A DNA stretch of 64,000 nucleotides from Cantharellus purpuraceus. Its lineage: Eukaryota > Basidiomycota > Agaricomycetes > Cantharellales > Hydnaceae. Below the pieces are notes generated by a model that was given only the letters and a program-made list of their open reading frames with translations, had not been told where the DNA came from and ran no database searches. Shown here piece by piece: positions 11,676 to 23,015 of this stretch (position 1 is the first letter of the stretch; each line of letters begins with the position of its first letter). The DNA is taken from the NCBI GenBank assembly GCA_025174535.1, contig JALBUN010000011.1:372001-436000 (forward strand). Reading direction: 5' to 3'. A program made the translations under genes and the position numbers.

Positions 11676-14600
11676 TCAAATTGAGAGGTCCGAGTAGCCT
11701 AGCTTTGTGTGAAGATACCGGTGTTGGTTGAGTTCCAAGCCCTTGGTCATTAAGTCTGCTGGATTCTCCTTCGACTGGATGTAGGTAAGTGTTGCTTCGT
11801 TTGAAGCCACTTTCTCGCGAATAAAATGGTAGGCAACATTGATGTGTTTCGTGTGGGCATGATAAGTTGCATCGTGGGAGATTGTAATTGCACTGAGATT
11901 ATCGGATTGGATGGAAGTTGGTTTGGACTGGTCGAAGTTGAGGTTTTGGAGAAACCGTCGTAGCCAGTCCAATTGCTTTACTCCTTCTGTCAATGCGATA
12001 TATTCTGCCTCTGTAGTTGATAGTGCGATCGTCCTTTGTTTTTAGAACTCCATGCAATGCAGCCTCTGCCAATCATTGCCACATATCCACCGATTGAGAG
12101 TGCATCCGCTTGATTGGCATAATCTGAGTCCACAAAAAGTTTGAGGTCCAGTCCAACACCCTTTTTGAATATGATGCCACCGTTGCAAGTGCTTTTAAGA
12201 TATCGGAGTACATGCTTGATCGCAGTCCAGTGCTCTTGCTCATATGATGTTGTGAATTGGCTCAAGTGTTGCACTGTAAATGCTAGATCAGGTCACGTGC
12301 CAAGTGCTGCATACATGATTGATCCAATTGCCATTGCATAAGGTATGTCATTTCTGGCATGTGCAGTTTCCTTGGCTGATGTCAATTTGACTGTTTTGCT
12401 GAGCGGGGTGGAGACCAGGTTTGCATCTTGCATATGGAAACGAGCGAGAACAACGTCGATGTATGGCCCTTGGGAAATCTTCAGCGTCCCTTCCTCATGA
12501 TTCCTCTCAACCCTTAGACCTAAGATCTTCTTCATCTCCCCCAAATCTGTCATAGTAAATTTCTCATTCAGCTCCCCCTTAATCCATCTCATCCCTTCTT
12601 TTGAGCTTGCAAAGAGTCCTAAATCGTCCACATAAACTGAAATAACCTCCATGCCAGATTTGCTGGTTCTGATATAGATACATTCATCAGCTGTACTTTG
12701 TGTATAGTCAAAACTTAGCAGTGTATTGCGCAGTTGCTGGTGCCAAGTCCTGCCCACCTGTTTGAGTCCATATAGAGCACATTGTAGCTTTAAAACATGT
12801 CCAGTGCTGTCATCAAAGCCTTCAGGCTGGCACATGTAAATCTCCTCTTCAAGTTTTGAGTTCAGAAAAGCGCCTTTGACATCCATCATCTCAATTTCCC
12901 AATCAAGTGCATTGCCAACTGCCAGCAGAAGTCATAGGGAATCAAACTTGACTACCAGGGATGTGATATCATAATAGTCCATGCTGGGTTGCTGAGTGAA
13001 ACCTTGAGCTACAACATAGGCCTTCGGTTTGTCAAAGCTGCCATTGGGCTTTGTTTTTGCAGTGAATACCCATTGGCTGCTGATTGCTGCTCTGTTGGGA
13101 GGGAGATTCATGAGTTCCCAGGTGCCAATTTCGTCATGTTGGTCTATTTCAGTCTCCATTGCACTTCTCCACATAGGTGTGTCTTCGCGTGACATTGCTT
13201 CTTTGTAAGACTCAGGTGCTGTAATGATTTCATGGCTAACAAATGCCCTGTCATCAATTCTTGTAGTTGGGTCATTGAGTAGGTGATAGTCAGGTTGTGT
13301 GACATGTTGAGTGCTGCGACATGGTTCAGTGATGATCGAGGTAGGTTCGCTAGTTGTGGATGTCTGTGGGGTTTTGGATTGATCTTCGGTCTCCTGTTCA
13401 GTAGCTTCAGTACTTGGTTGCTGCTCGCATACATGATTCTCCCCCTCGAGTGGCACTATTGTGACTTCACCATCGTCCTCGTTTGGGATTGGGAATAGCT
13501 TAGTATCGCTCTGATCAAAGGTGATATTCTGAGAGATTTGGACATGCCTCGAGACACCGTTATAGTATTTCCATGCCTTTGAGTGCTCTGCAACTCCAAC
13601 AAAGGTATGTTCCTCTGCTTTGGGGTCTAATTTGCTGTGTTGTTGATCTGGGACCATTACCCAGCACTTGGATCCAAACTCTTCCAGTCGAGATACATCT
13701 GGTCTTCTTCCAAAGAATGCTTGGTATGGTGTGATTTCTTGTCCAAGTGCTTGAGTAGGTGATCTATTTTTGATGTAGTTGGTGTAAGCCACTGCTTCAG
13801 GCCATAGGACTTTTTGGAAGATTCTTGGCATAAATCATGGCTTGTGCATGTTCCAATAAGGTTCGGTTGAGGCGTTCTGCAATGCCATTCTGTGCAGGTG
13901 AGTATGGTGCCGTTGTTTCCATTATTATACCATTTTTAGCACAAAAATCTTTAAATGATTTATTGACATATTCCCCTCCATTATCGGATCAGAACCGCTT
14001 GATTTTGTTACCTGTCTGTGTCTTGATAAACTGCTTGAATGACTCAAAATGTTTCAGTGCCTCATCCTTCATAGTTCCAAAGTAAATTTCTGTGTATTGT
14101 GACTTGATATCTGTGAATGAATAAAGTATTTTTCTCAACTTGCTCTCTCAATCGGTGCTGGTCCCCATACATTGGATACGATGACATCACCAATCATTTC
14201 AGCCTTGTCTTCAGCTCGCTGTGGGAAGGGTTCAACATGTTGCTTTCCTTGGATACATGTATTGCATTGAGTGGGTGCTTGTGACTCATCAATCTGTAGT
14301 CCCGTGACCAAATTATTCTTCTTCAAGGTTTGGATTGTCCAGATATTAACGTGTCCAAGGATTCGGTGCCATTTGTCTAGGGTGCACTCCTTTGTTACCG
14401 CCACAAAGTCTGGACCCTGACCTGTGTGTTTGGTTCGTACTCGCATTTGATACATTCTTCCATTTTTGCACCCTATACCAAAGGTAACACCTGTTTTGGA
14501 TTTGAATTCTACACCAGTTGGTGTGAAAAATGCTGAGTGCCCATTATCTGTCAGCTGTCCTATACTGATGAGGTTATTTGGGGAGTCTGGTGCATGTTTG

Positions 14601-15585
14601 ACATTATTTAGCACAACTGAATATATCTTGTCTTTAACTTTGAATTCGATGGCCACAGATCCACATCCTCGGGTTTGAAGAGTGGCACCAGGTGTGATCC
14701 CCTCAATTTCAGATGCATCCTCAGAGTAGCTGGTGAAATCTGCCTTGTTATGAGCAATGTGAGTTGTTGCTGCTGAATCAGCAAGCCAATTGGAGGCTGA
14801 TATGGATGCAAGTGCGATTTCAGTTGCCATAAATGCAAACTCATTCTCATTAGACTGCTTAGCGGTATCCTTTGGTTCCTTAAACCATGACAGTGCCTGA
14901 CCCTCCTTGCCACCACCCTTTGCCCAACAGTCTTTTATGTAGTGTCCTTTCTTTCCACAGTTGTGGCATTTGCCCTTTGTAGCACCTGGCTGATCCTCTC
15001 TGGCCTTTAGTGCCATTTGCCAAGCTGTCCCTGCTTTTCAGGACCGATCCTCATCTAAGATCTGTGCAATCAAAACTTCTGATGCAATTACTGCTCCTCC
15101 TGCATTGATAGTGGTTATGAATGATGACCAGGAATCCGGTAGTGAGGTGAGTAGTGTATTCAAAAAATTGGCATCACTGATTTCTTGTCCTTGAGCATTC
15201 AATTGCTGGTGCAGTCCATGAAGTTTGTGGACATGTTCTTCCATACTCATGCCATCCTCAGCGAATGTCTGGAAAAACTCTTGTCATATGTTGACAATGC
15301 CAACAGCTGCCCTGGACTCAAAGATGCCCTGTAGCCTGGTCCAAATTTCTGGTGCGGTCATAGTTTGATCAATGTATACCAAATACTCATTGGAGATCCT
15401 AAGACATATCTCCTTTCTAGCTTTCTTGTCTTTCTTCTTCCACTCCACAATTGCCTGTCGCTCCACTGTGGTGGCTTCTTCAGGCTTAGCTGGGACAGGC
15501 ACTGTTTCTGTGCCTAAGGTCACCTCCCATAGATCTTGGTCATCGAGTATCCATTCGAGGCGTCGTCGCCATGTGGTGTAGTGTC
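11676..15585 (-). pseudogene. Ty1/copia element C gag-pol, nearly full length but broken
   Basis: Minus-strand domains in order: gag (about 15585-15038), the zinc knuckle CHNCGKKGHYIKDC and protease DSAATTHI (15016-14135 ORF), integrase with SDNGGEYVNKSF and SPAQNGIAERLNRT. RT follows (12293-12889) with MMDVKGAFLNS and SVYVDDLGLF, then RNase H ending DLMTKG. In-frame TGA stops lie at 15284, 15038, 13989, 12932 and 12293, each at a position where copia proteins carry Arg (for example GT-R-PDL). Frameshifts occur near 13835 and 12035. The 5' end is cut at about 15585 by the gypsy LTR, so the 5' LTR is lost. It was probably one long gag-pol ORF. It is non-functional. Confidence 0.85.
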
Positions 15586-15588
15586 AGG

Positions 15589-15943
15589 GTTCAAATAAGT
15601 CATATTCTATTTTTAGTATTTTCTCTTGACACCCCTATCAGCGCAGCCTGTCAGGGTGCGTCTCCCCTATTTCATTGCCCCTATCACTTCCCCTATCTTT
15701 CCTCCCCTATCTTGGTTCTCCTATCTGTCTCCATCATTTAGTATAAAGACTCGCCTTGGTGCAGTGTGATCCCCTCAGCTTGATCTCTGAGGATATCCGC
15801 TGTACCAGGTAAGTCCCATGTATTTATCAGAAACAGCTGTATAGACTGAGGATATCCGCTGTACCAGCTGGCATTATTTCTTATCGGCTCTCACTTATTG
15901 AGTATCTTGTTGTTGTGGCCTCGTCATCAGCGTCACCCTCACA
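15589..15943 (+). mobile_element. 5' LTR of outer plus-strand gypsy element
   Basis: This stretch matches 33421-33775 almost base for base, including TCAAATAAGTCATATTC at the start and a CCCTCACA end. The terminal TG of this copy is altered. It contains a TATA-like tract (tagtataaag) and two copies of 'tgaggatatccgctgtacca', the second shortly after the first. Confidence 0.8.
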
Positions 15944-16026
15944 GAAGATCAAGCTCATAAGACGACCCCACACCTCATAACACTTTCCCTATTAACTACT
16001 TCACCGATACCATGACCGATCAGCTC
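15944..16026 (+). mobile_element. outer gypsy leader
   Basis: This is untranslated leader between the 5' LTR and the solo-LTR insertion. No clear tRNA primer-binding site is visible. It ends with AGCTC (16022-16026), the left target-site duplication of the inserted LTR. Confidence 0.6.
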
Positions 16027-17459
16027 TGTATGGGAACCACCTTTTCCCTATCAAATTCCATTTATGCAGCACCAATGTGCTATTCTTTGCTTTTCCATTC
16101 CTAAATATCCGCATATATTTGATGCTTGTACCTGGAATGGACTTATTCAAATATTCTCTATTTTTCCATATTTTTTCGGGAATATTCCATGCAGAACTCA
16201 GCTCAGAATCATTTATTTCTGCTGTGCTACAGTTGTGGACCCATAGGCGCCCACAAACCTTCGCGCAGCCGGCTCTCCCCTTTTGGACCAGGCATTTGGC
16301 CTCAATTCAAGCTCAGATGTCTCTGATCAATAAATATTCTCTAACTTAACAACCACAGCCTCTCAGGGCACTATTTTCCGTGGAGATCATCACATGACAT
16401 GTGGCTATCCATGGCTGTCCAAACCAGTGCAGAAAACAGGGTGGACACCCTTCTTTTTGCCTGATCAGTGCCTAGCTCAGGGATCAGATCAGCTGATGGG
16501 TGATCAAATCAGGTGATTGCCTTGGAATATTCTACCCCTTTCCATAACATTCTAGCTGTTTCCCTCTATTATTAGATAGAACTTTCCAGAACCATTATTC
16601 AGCTCCTGATCAGTGTTAGTGCTGTGATCAGATCCTGTGATTGGCTTGGAATATTCTACCCCTTTCTTCCACCTTCCACAACCTTCCAGTAGTTTCCATC
16701 TATTAATAGGTAGAATATTCCAGAAGCATTAGTCAGCCCCTGTAAATACAATATATAAGGAGGCCATTCTGCCTCTGAAAGAATAACATATCCAACATAT
16801 TCTACCCATCTTCTGCACACCAGTGTGACTAGAGTGACATACAGTGTCATCCTCTATCTCAGTAACTGTTGATTACCAGTTCAAGGATCTTTTACAGTTG
16901 TGTAACTGTACTTGATTGCACTCGAAGTAGTGATATTCCTGCTTTGGGCGTGAGTGTAGTATCTGCCTCACATGACTACGAATCTACAGGGTGAGATTGT
17001 CTGTCGATAGTCCTGCCATTAGTGCTCTTGTTTAAGTTACTAGTGTGTACTGCCTTTGCAGAGCATTAGAAGCTTGAACTCGTGTGAAGCAGTTGCTAGA
17101 CTACTTCACACATTGCTGTTACCCGCTTCTGAGTGCCACTGGTTGGACAGTTGGATTCATCCACCTACTTCCTTTAGCCTCTAAGTGCATTCCCATCTTT
17201 TTGGAATATCTGGACCCCTAAGCGTCCGTGAACTCTAGACTCTGGAAGTCTTATTCATTTCTTGCTGCTAAGAAACGTATTACCTTTCTGCGTATAGTCT
17301 GCATTGACCAATACAAAGGATTGTAACCAAAGTACAAACGTTAAATCGTTTCTGGAGTTGTGCTGCAGCAGGGTTTGATATTCTTCTCAGCTGTTCATTC
17401 ACGGAATTGTGGTGATTTAGAGTTTGCCCTAACACCATAATTTTGCGGGTTCCAAAACA
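16027..17459 (+). mobile_element. solo LTR (gypsy, TGTATGGGAAC family), 5-bp TSD AGCTC
   Basis: The 1,433-bp unit runs from TG to CA (ends CCAAAACA). It is flanked on both sides by AGCTC (16022-16026 and 17460-17464), a 5-bp target-site duplication. The right two-thirds match the LTRs at 19025 and 30753; the left part is more diverged and lacks the TGACTC array. The outer element's sequence continues directly after it, so this is a solo LTR left by LTR-LTR recombination. Confidence 0.88.
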
Positions 17460-19024
17460 AGCTCCCTGAAGCCTATTGGGACACTCTAGGTGAAAGTGGT
17501 GGCTTTCTGCAAGCGTTGTTCAACACCCAGGCACAGCAGCTCCAGCAGCTGCAACTCCAGAACCAGCACCTCCAAAGCCAGTTCGCCAATGTCCAGAACA
17601 ACCTAGCAGATGCTGCCACTGCTGCCACCATCGCTGCAGCACAGACCATCTCTCAGACCACCTCATTTCCCACACCTTCTCCTACATCGTCATCCGTTCA
17701 CCCAATAAGGGCAGCTGAACCAGCCAAATTCAATGGAGATCGTGCAGAGATGGAAGGTTTCATTCACTCTATCAGGCTTGCCATTGCAGTCCAGCCTACA
17801 TCTTTCCCAGATGAGCGGACCCAAGATCCTCTATGCCCTCTCTTTTATGACAGGAGGTTCTGCTGAAGTATGGGCGCACAATGAGACACAGGCAGTCATT
17901 GACAGGACCTCACTGCTCTCCACCTTGGAGGAATTCATTAAGCAGGTGGAGAATGCTTTTGGGGACCCTGACCACTCTTGAACAGCACAAACAAAGTTAC
18001 ACGATCTTAGGATGACACCTGGCATGTCAGCGGATGAATACACGGCACAGGTTGAGATACTAGCAGGAAGGACTGGGTTTAATGATGCAGCACTGGAAGA
18101 TGCCTATGCCTGAGGGCTCCCTGCAATGATTCTTGACAAGATCCATGCACAGCCATCCCTCCCGTCCGATCTCAAGGTATGGAAGGAAGCGGCCTGTCAA
18201 ATTGACCGCAACCACTGTTGTCTTTTAGAAGTGAGATGTGCTCAGACTTCCCTCACTCCTGCCCACTCTACCCCATCCCACCCTCACAGCACTCCAGTCA
18301 TCTCTGTACCAACTACCTTGGCAACCTCTAATGGTGCTGCACCTATGGATATTGACTCCAACCGCCATCACATTGAGACTCAGACGTGCTATAACTGTGG
18401 AAAGCGTGGCCATATATCCCCAGCATGCCCTGAACCACGCAAGGAACATATCTGAGCTGATCTCACACAAACAGCAATTGCAGGCATGATATCAGAGTCA
18501 GTAGCAGCTGCACTGAAGGCCAAGGAAGAAGCGCAGAAGGCAGTAATTCAAAAGCAAGAGGAGAAGCAGGATTTTCAGGCCAGTCAGCAGTGAAGAGCAT
18601 GCCCTGCCTGACAAACTGGTTTTCAGTTCTTGAATCATGTACTGTAGGGCTCACAAGCGATATGTTACACGCACACTCCCTTGTCCATCAGACTGAAACC
18701 AAAACAGCCATGCCTGAAAACCCGTCTCAACTTCCAGCTAAACATGATGACCCTCCTCGTCTCTACCTTCGATCTGCAGACATCCATCGATGTACAAGAA
18801 TTCCCATGAAAATCCACTTGGTAGACACTGGATACCCTCTAGCAGTGGATGCACTCCTCGATAGTGGTGCTACAGGAATGTTCATTGATGCAGAATATGT
18901 CAAAGCAGAGAAACTTCGAACACGCCCTCTACCACGTGCCATACCTGTTTATAACATTGATGGGACCCCAAATGAAGCAGGTTCAATCAAGGAAGAAGTC
19001 GATCTCATCTGCACATATGGGACC
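17460..19024 (+). pseudogene. outer gypsy gag and protease start, broken
   Basis: A Gln-rich coiled stretch (QAQQLQQLQLQNQHLQ) leads into a gag capsid domain (PAKFNGDRAEMEGFIHSIRL, then VENAFGDPDHS and AEEYTAQ-type sequence). Next come the zinc knuckle CYNCGKRGHISPACP near 18390 and an aspartic protease start, VDALLDSGATGMFIDAEYV near 18845. Frameshifts (near 17820) and TGA stops (near 17980, 18112 and 18592) disrupt it. The reading is cut at 19024 by an LTR that begins mid-protease. RT, RNase H and most of integrase are missing before the element resumes at 32180. Confidence 0.8.
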
Positions 19025-20478
19025 TGTATGGGAACTGGTTTTCCCTTAAAAAGATCTTGTTTAAAGTCCCGAAACTGTACAATTTCGCTTGATGGCCTTA
19101 AAATATCAGCATATATCTGCTGCTTTCTCTTGATTCAGGGCCATTCAAATATTCTCTATTTTTTCATATTTTTTTGGGAATTTTCCATGCAGAAATGAGT
19201 CTACAAACTTATTGTTCTGCTGGGCGAAGTTTTGGGACCCACATGGACCCACAAACCTTCGCAGATGTCAGCAGCCTCAAAGTCAGCCGGAGTCACCCGG
19301 ACAACTGACTCATTGTCGATCACATGACTCATTTCAATCTCCGACTCAATCTGGTCACCACTGCCAGTAAATGCTCAATATCTTCGCAACCACTGCACCT
19401 CCTGACTCCATTTTCAGTGGAGAGTTCAATAGAAGCCATGCCTACCCATAGCTGTGCTAATCAGCCTGGGAAACGAAGTATTGACCGAGTTATTTGAGTA
19501 ATGGTGACTCATGCAATGACTCCTGCCATGACTCATGCTATGACTCCTTCCATGACTCATACCATGACTCCTGTGATTACTCATACTATGACTCCTGCTC
19601 TGAGTCACACTATGACTCCATCCATGACTCATGCCCTGAGTCAGAGCAAATCCAAGCAGCTCATTGGCTAGGAAACCTCCACCCCCTTCTCACATATTCC
19701 ACTAGCTTCCAGTAGTTTCCATCTATTAATAGGTAGAAGTTTCCAGTAGTATTAGTCAGCTCCTGTAAATACAATATAAAAGGAGCCCATTCTGCCTCTG
19801 AAATAAATAACCATTTCTACCCCATCATTTGCACATCAGTGTGACTAGAGTGACATACAGTGTCATCCTCTATATCTCAGTAACTGTTGATTGTCCAGTT
19901 CAAGGGTCGCTTACAGTTGTGTAACTGTATTCGATTGCACTCGAAGTAGTGATTGTCCTGCTTTGGGCGTGAGTGTAGTATCTACCTCGCGTGACTACGA
20001 ATCTACAGGGTGAGATTGTCTGTCGATAGTCCTGCCATTAGTGCTCTTGTTTAAGTTACTAGTGTGTACTGCCTTTGCAGAGCATTAGAATCTTGAACTC
20101 GTGTGAAGCAGTTGCTAGACTACTTCACACATCGCTGTTACCCGCTTCAGAGTGTCACTGGTTGGACGGTCGGATTCATCCACCTACTTCCTCTAGCCTC
20201 TAAGTGCATTCCCATCTTTTTGGAATATCTGGACCCCTAAGCGTCCGTGAACTCTAGACTCTGGAAGTCTTATTCATTCCCTACTGCTAAGAAACGTATT
20301 ACCTTCCTGCGTATTGTCTGCATTGACCATTACAACGGATTGTAACCAAAGTACAAACGTTAAATCGTTTCTGGAGTTGTGCTGCAGTAGGATTTGATAT
20401 TCTTCTCAGCTGTTCATTCACGGAATTGTGGTGATTTAGAGTTTGCCCTAACACCATAATTTTGCGGGTTCCAAAACA
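19025..20478 (+). mobile_element. complete gypsy LTR, left plus-strand copy
   Basis: This 1,454-bp LTR runs from TGTATGGGAACTGG to CCAAAACA. It holds a TGACTC-rich minisatellite (about 19500-19650), a TATA-like 'aatataaaagg' near 19770, and a unique right part shared with the other copies. It abuts the outer protease on the left. On the right it abuts TCCGT and a reversed LTR, forming a near-perfect inverted repeat. No matching target-site duplication exists on its outer side. Confidence 0.85.
19495..19655. repeat. TGACTC-rich minisatellite inside gypsy LTR
   Basis: Units of about 15 bp contain ATGACTC at regular spacing; at least ten TGACTC/GAGTCA occurrences lie in about 150 bp. Several extend to TGACTCA, the core of Gcn4/AP-1-type bZIP sites. 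The array recurs in reverse at 21185-21345 and, with about three extra units, at 31225-31425. The apparent proteins in it (MSHGRSH, MTPAMTH) are translations of the repeat. Confidence 0.8.
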
Positions 20479-21791
20479 TCCGTTGTAATGGTCAATGCAG
20501 ACAATACGCAGGAAGGTAATACGTTTCTTAGCAGTAGGGAATGAATAAGACTTCCAGAGTCTAGAGTTCACGGACGCTTAGGGGTCCAGATATTCCAAAA
20601 AGAGGGGAATGCACTTAGAGGCTAGAGGAAGTAGGTGGATGAATCCGACCGTCCAACCAGTGACACTCTGAAGCGGGTAACAGCGATGTGTGAAGTAGTC
20701 TAGCAACTGCTTCACACGAGTTCAAGATTCTAATGCTCTGCAAAGGCAGTACACACTAGTAACTTAAACAAGAGCACTAATGGCAGGACTATCGACAGAC
20801 AATCTCACCCTGTAGATTCGTAGTCACGCGAGGTAGATACTACACTCACGCCCAAAGCAGGACAATCACTACTTCGAGTGCAATCGAATACAGTTACACA
20901 ACTGTAAGCGACCCTTGAACTGGACAATCAACAGTTACTGAGATATAGAGGATGACACTGTATGTCACTCTAGTCACACTGATGTGCAAATGATGGGGTA
21001 GAAATGGTTATTTATTTCAGAGGCAGAATGGGCTCCTTTTATATTGTATTTACAGGAGCTGACTAATACTACTGGAAACTTCTACCTATTAATAGATGGA
21101 AACTACTGGAAGCTAGTGGAATATGTGAGAGGGGGTGGAGGTTTCTAGCCAATGAGCTGCTTGGATTTGCTCTGACTCAGGGCATGAGTCATGGATGGAG
21201 TCATAGTGTGACTCAGAGCAGGAGTCATAGTATGAGTAATCACAGGAGTCATGGTATGAGTCATGGAAGGAGTCATAGCATGAGTCATGGCAGGAGTCAT
21301 TGCATGAGTCACCATTACTCAAATAACTCGGTCAATACTTCGTTTCCCAGGCTGATTAGCACAGCTATGGGTAGGCATGGCTTCTATTGAACTCTCCACT
21401 GAAAATGGAGTCAGGAGGTGCAGTGGTTGCGAAGATATTGAGCATTTACTGGCAGTGGTGACCAGATTGAGTCGGAGATTGAAATGAGTCATGTGATCGA
21501 CAATGAGTCAGTTGTCCGGGTGACTCCGGCTGACTTTGAGGCTGCTGACATCTGCGAAGGTTTGTGGGTCCATGTGGGTCCCAAAACTTCGCCCAGCAGA
21601 ACAATAAGTTTGTAGACTCATTTCTGCATGGAAAATTCCCAAAAAAATATGAAAAAATAGAGAATATTTGAATGGCCCTGAATCAAGAGAAAGCAGCAGA
21701 TATATGCTGATATTTTAAGGCCATCAAGCGAAATTGTACAGTTTCGGGACTTTAAACAAGATCTTTTTAAGGGAAAACCAGTTCCCATACA
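20479..21791 (-). mobile_element. LTR of inverted gypsy, U3-side piece
   Basis: This is the reverse complement of 19025-20350 at near identity, including the TGACTC array. It starts (minus strand) TGTATGGGAACTGG at 21791 right after the polypurine tract and stops at TCCGT. The last roughly 140 bp of the LTR are missing here and are present at the element's other end. Confidence 0.85.
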
Positions 21792-21806
21792 TTCATCCCC
21801 CCTTCA
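21792..21806 (-). promoter_or_regulatory. polypurine tract of inverted gypsy
   Basis: On the minus strand GAAGGGGGGATGAA directly precedes the LTR's TG. This is the plus-strand priming position of LTR retrotransposons and confirms the element's orientation. Confidence 0.75.
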
Positions 21807-21822
21807 AATATTCTCCGAGACT

Positions 21823-22839
21823 TTAGTCATTCCTCTCCTCTACTATTCCAGCCTCATCGGCGCCACCTGAGTTACTCGCCGCATATGGGTCTACAACATG
21901 CGGGTTGAGGGGCAGAGGAAGGAAGGAAGGGTAGGCCTTTTTGACACACGGGTCACAGGTGGAGGAAGAGTTAGATACATGTATGGAAGGAGTAGGCGTG
22001 TTAGGAGGAGTGAAGACATGAACAGTCTCCGGGTGATAGGAATCAACATATCCGCAAGCGAGTGCTCGGTGCATATCAAGAAGCTGTCTCACCGACGGTT
22101 TCCACAACACCAACTGTTTCTTATTGGCTTCCTCGCCGTCTCGGTCTGGTTCAACAGGAGAAGAGCTGCGCAGTCTTTTGGTAGACTCGCAGTCGGAGTG
22201 AATTTGAAAAGAGTGAGCGATGGGGAGGAGAGTGCTGGAAAGCTCGGATGACCTGGAGTCATCCTCTGTATGGAAAGAAGGAGAGCCGGAATCAGAATTG
22301 TAGTCGTCACCTAGAGGTGAAGGAGGCCACCTCCAAGTGCAATCGGGCACCAAAGAGGAATTGTATTTGGCCTTGCTGATCCAAGCGGACAAGCGACGGG
22401 ACTGGTTCTGCCAGTCTTCGATCCAGCCGCGGATTAGGCCAGTCCTTTCAGGGAGAAGTAGAAGGTTGTAGGAGAGCTGATGCACGGAAGGGAAAGGGGG
22501 TGGAATCATGTTTATCTCGCGCAACTTCTCCGATGGAACGTAGAGGGGAAGGGGTTTGAGAGCCGTTTCGCTGTTCCAGCGATGGGCTGCTGATAGAATG
22601 TATCGCCCTTTCATCCGGAGTGATTCCCAGAAACAACTGGCTAGCTCACTGTGTAGAATGCCATAATCGTCAGCAGGGTCATTGAGATAGATAAAGTCGA
22701 ACCGGTTTGGTTTATAATAGTCGAAATCGGACGTGTATTGATACCCGTAGTTGGGGATGGAGACCGGCTCCTGAATGAAAGAATCTCCTTCCTTACGCAA
22801 GGAAAACTGGAGGGAGGAGATTTGTGGATAGACGGCCAT
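21823..22839 (-). CDS. extra ORF downstream of gypsy pol, 338 aa, function unknown
   Basis: This uninterrupted ORF lies 176 bp after the pol stop and ends about 30 bp before the LTR, on the element's coding strand, where env or accessory genes sit in some LTR elements. It starts MAVYPQISSLQFSLRKEGDS. Aromatic-rich segments follow (YGYQYTSDFDYYKPNRFDFI; RGWIEDWQNQSRRLSAWI), then an acidic Ser-rich stretch and a Pro-rich tail (FTPPNTPTPSIHVS). I see no signal peptide, no transmembrane helix and no zinc-finger pattern, so it is not an obvious envelope protein. Being open beside intact gag-pol suggests selection. I do not recognise the family; it could also be a captured host sequence. Confidence 0.7.
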   Translation of the reverse strand: MAVYPQISSLQFSLRKEGDSFIQEPVSIPNYGYQYTSDFDYYKPNRFDFIYLNDPADDYGILHSELASCFWESLRMKGRYILSAAHRWNSETALKPLPLYVPSEKLREINMIPPPFPSVHQLSYNLLLLPERTGLIRGWIEDWQNQSRRLSAWISKAKYNSSLVPDCTWRWPPSPLGDDYNSDSGSPSFHTEDDSRSSELSSTLLPIAHSFQIHSDCESTKRLRSSSPVEPDRDGEEANKKQLVLWKPSVRQLLDMHRALACGYVDSYHPETVHVFTPPNTPTPSIHVSNSSSTCDPCVKKAYPSFLPLPLNPHVVDPYAASNSGGADEAGIVEERND

Positions 22840-23015
22840 AGCGAAATGATATATAGAACAATCAATAGTTTTCTAAGAGCTCTTTCAAGGTGGGAGTGAG
22901 ATGTCAAGATAGAGAGTCGCATTGGTTTTTAAAATAAGGGGGCATACATGCATAGAACAAGCTGGAAAATGGTGGAAGAATGAGCCGATAGAGTAGAGTG
23001 AGAGGGGAAGACTTC

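Noticed and set aside
18590..19198. 202-aa ORF ending in hydrophobic sequence
   Set aside because: It is the outer gypsy protease frame running by chance into the inserted LTR at 19025.
19495..19655. Possible CRISPR array
   Set aside because: Short degenerate 15-bp units without spacers, in a eukaryotic LTR.
19426..19715. ORFs encoding MSHGRSH- or MTPAMTH-type repeats, also at 21113-21390 and 31154-31491
   Set aside because: They are open on both strands only because the TGACTC minisatellite inside the LTR has a unit length divisible by three. They have no start context or non-repeat domain.
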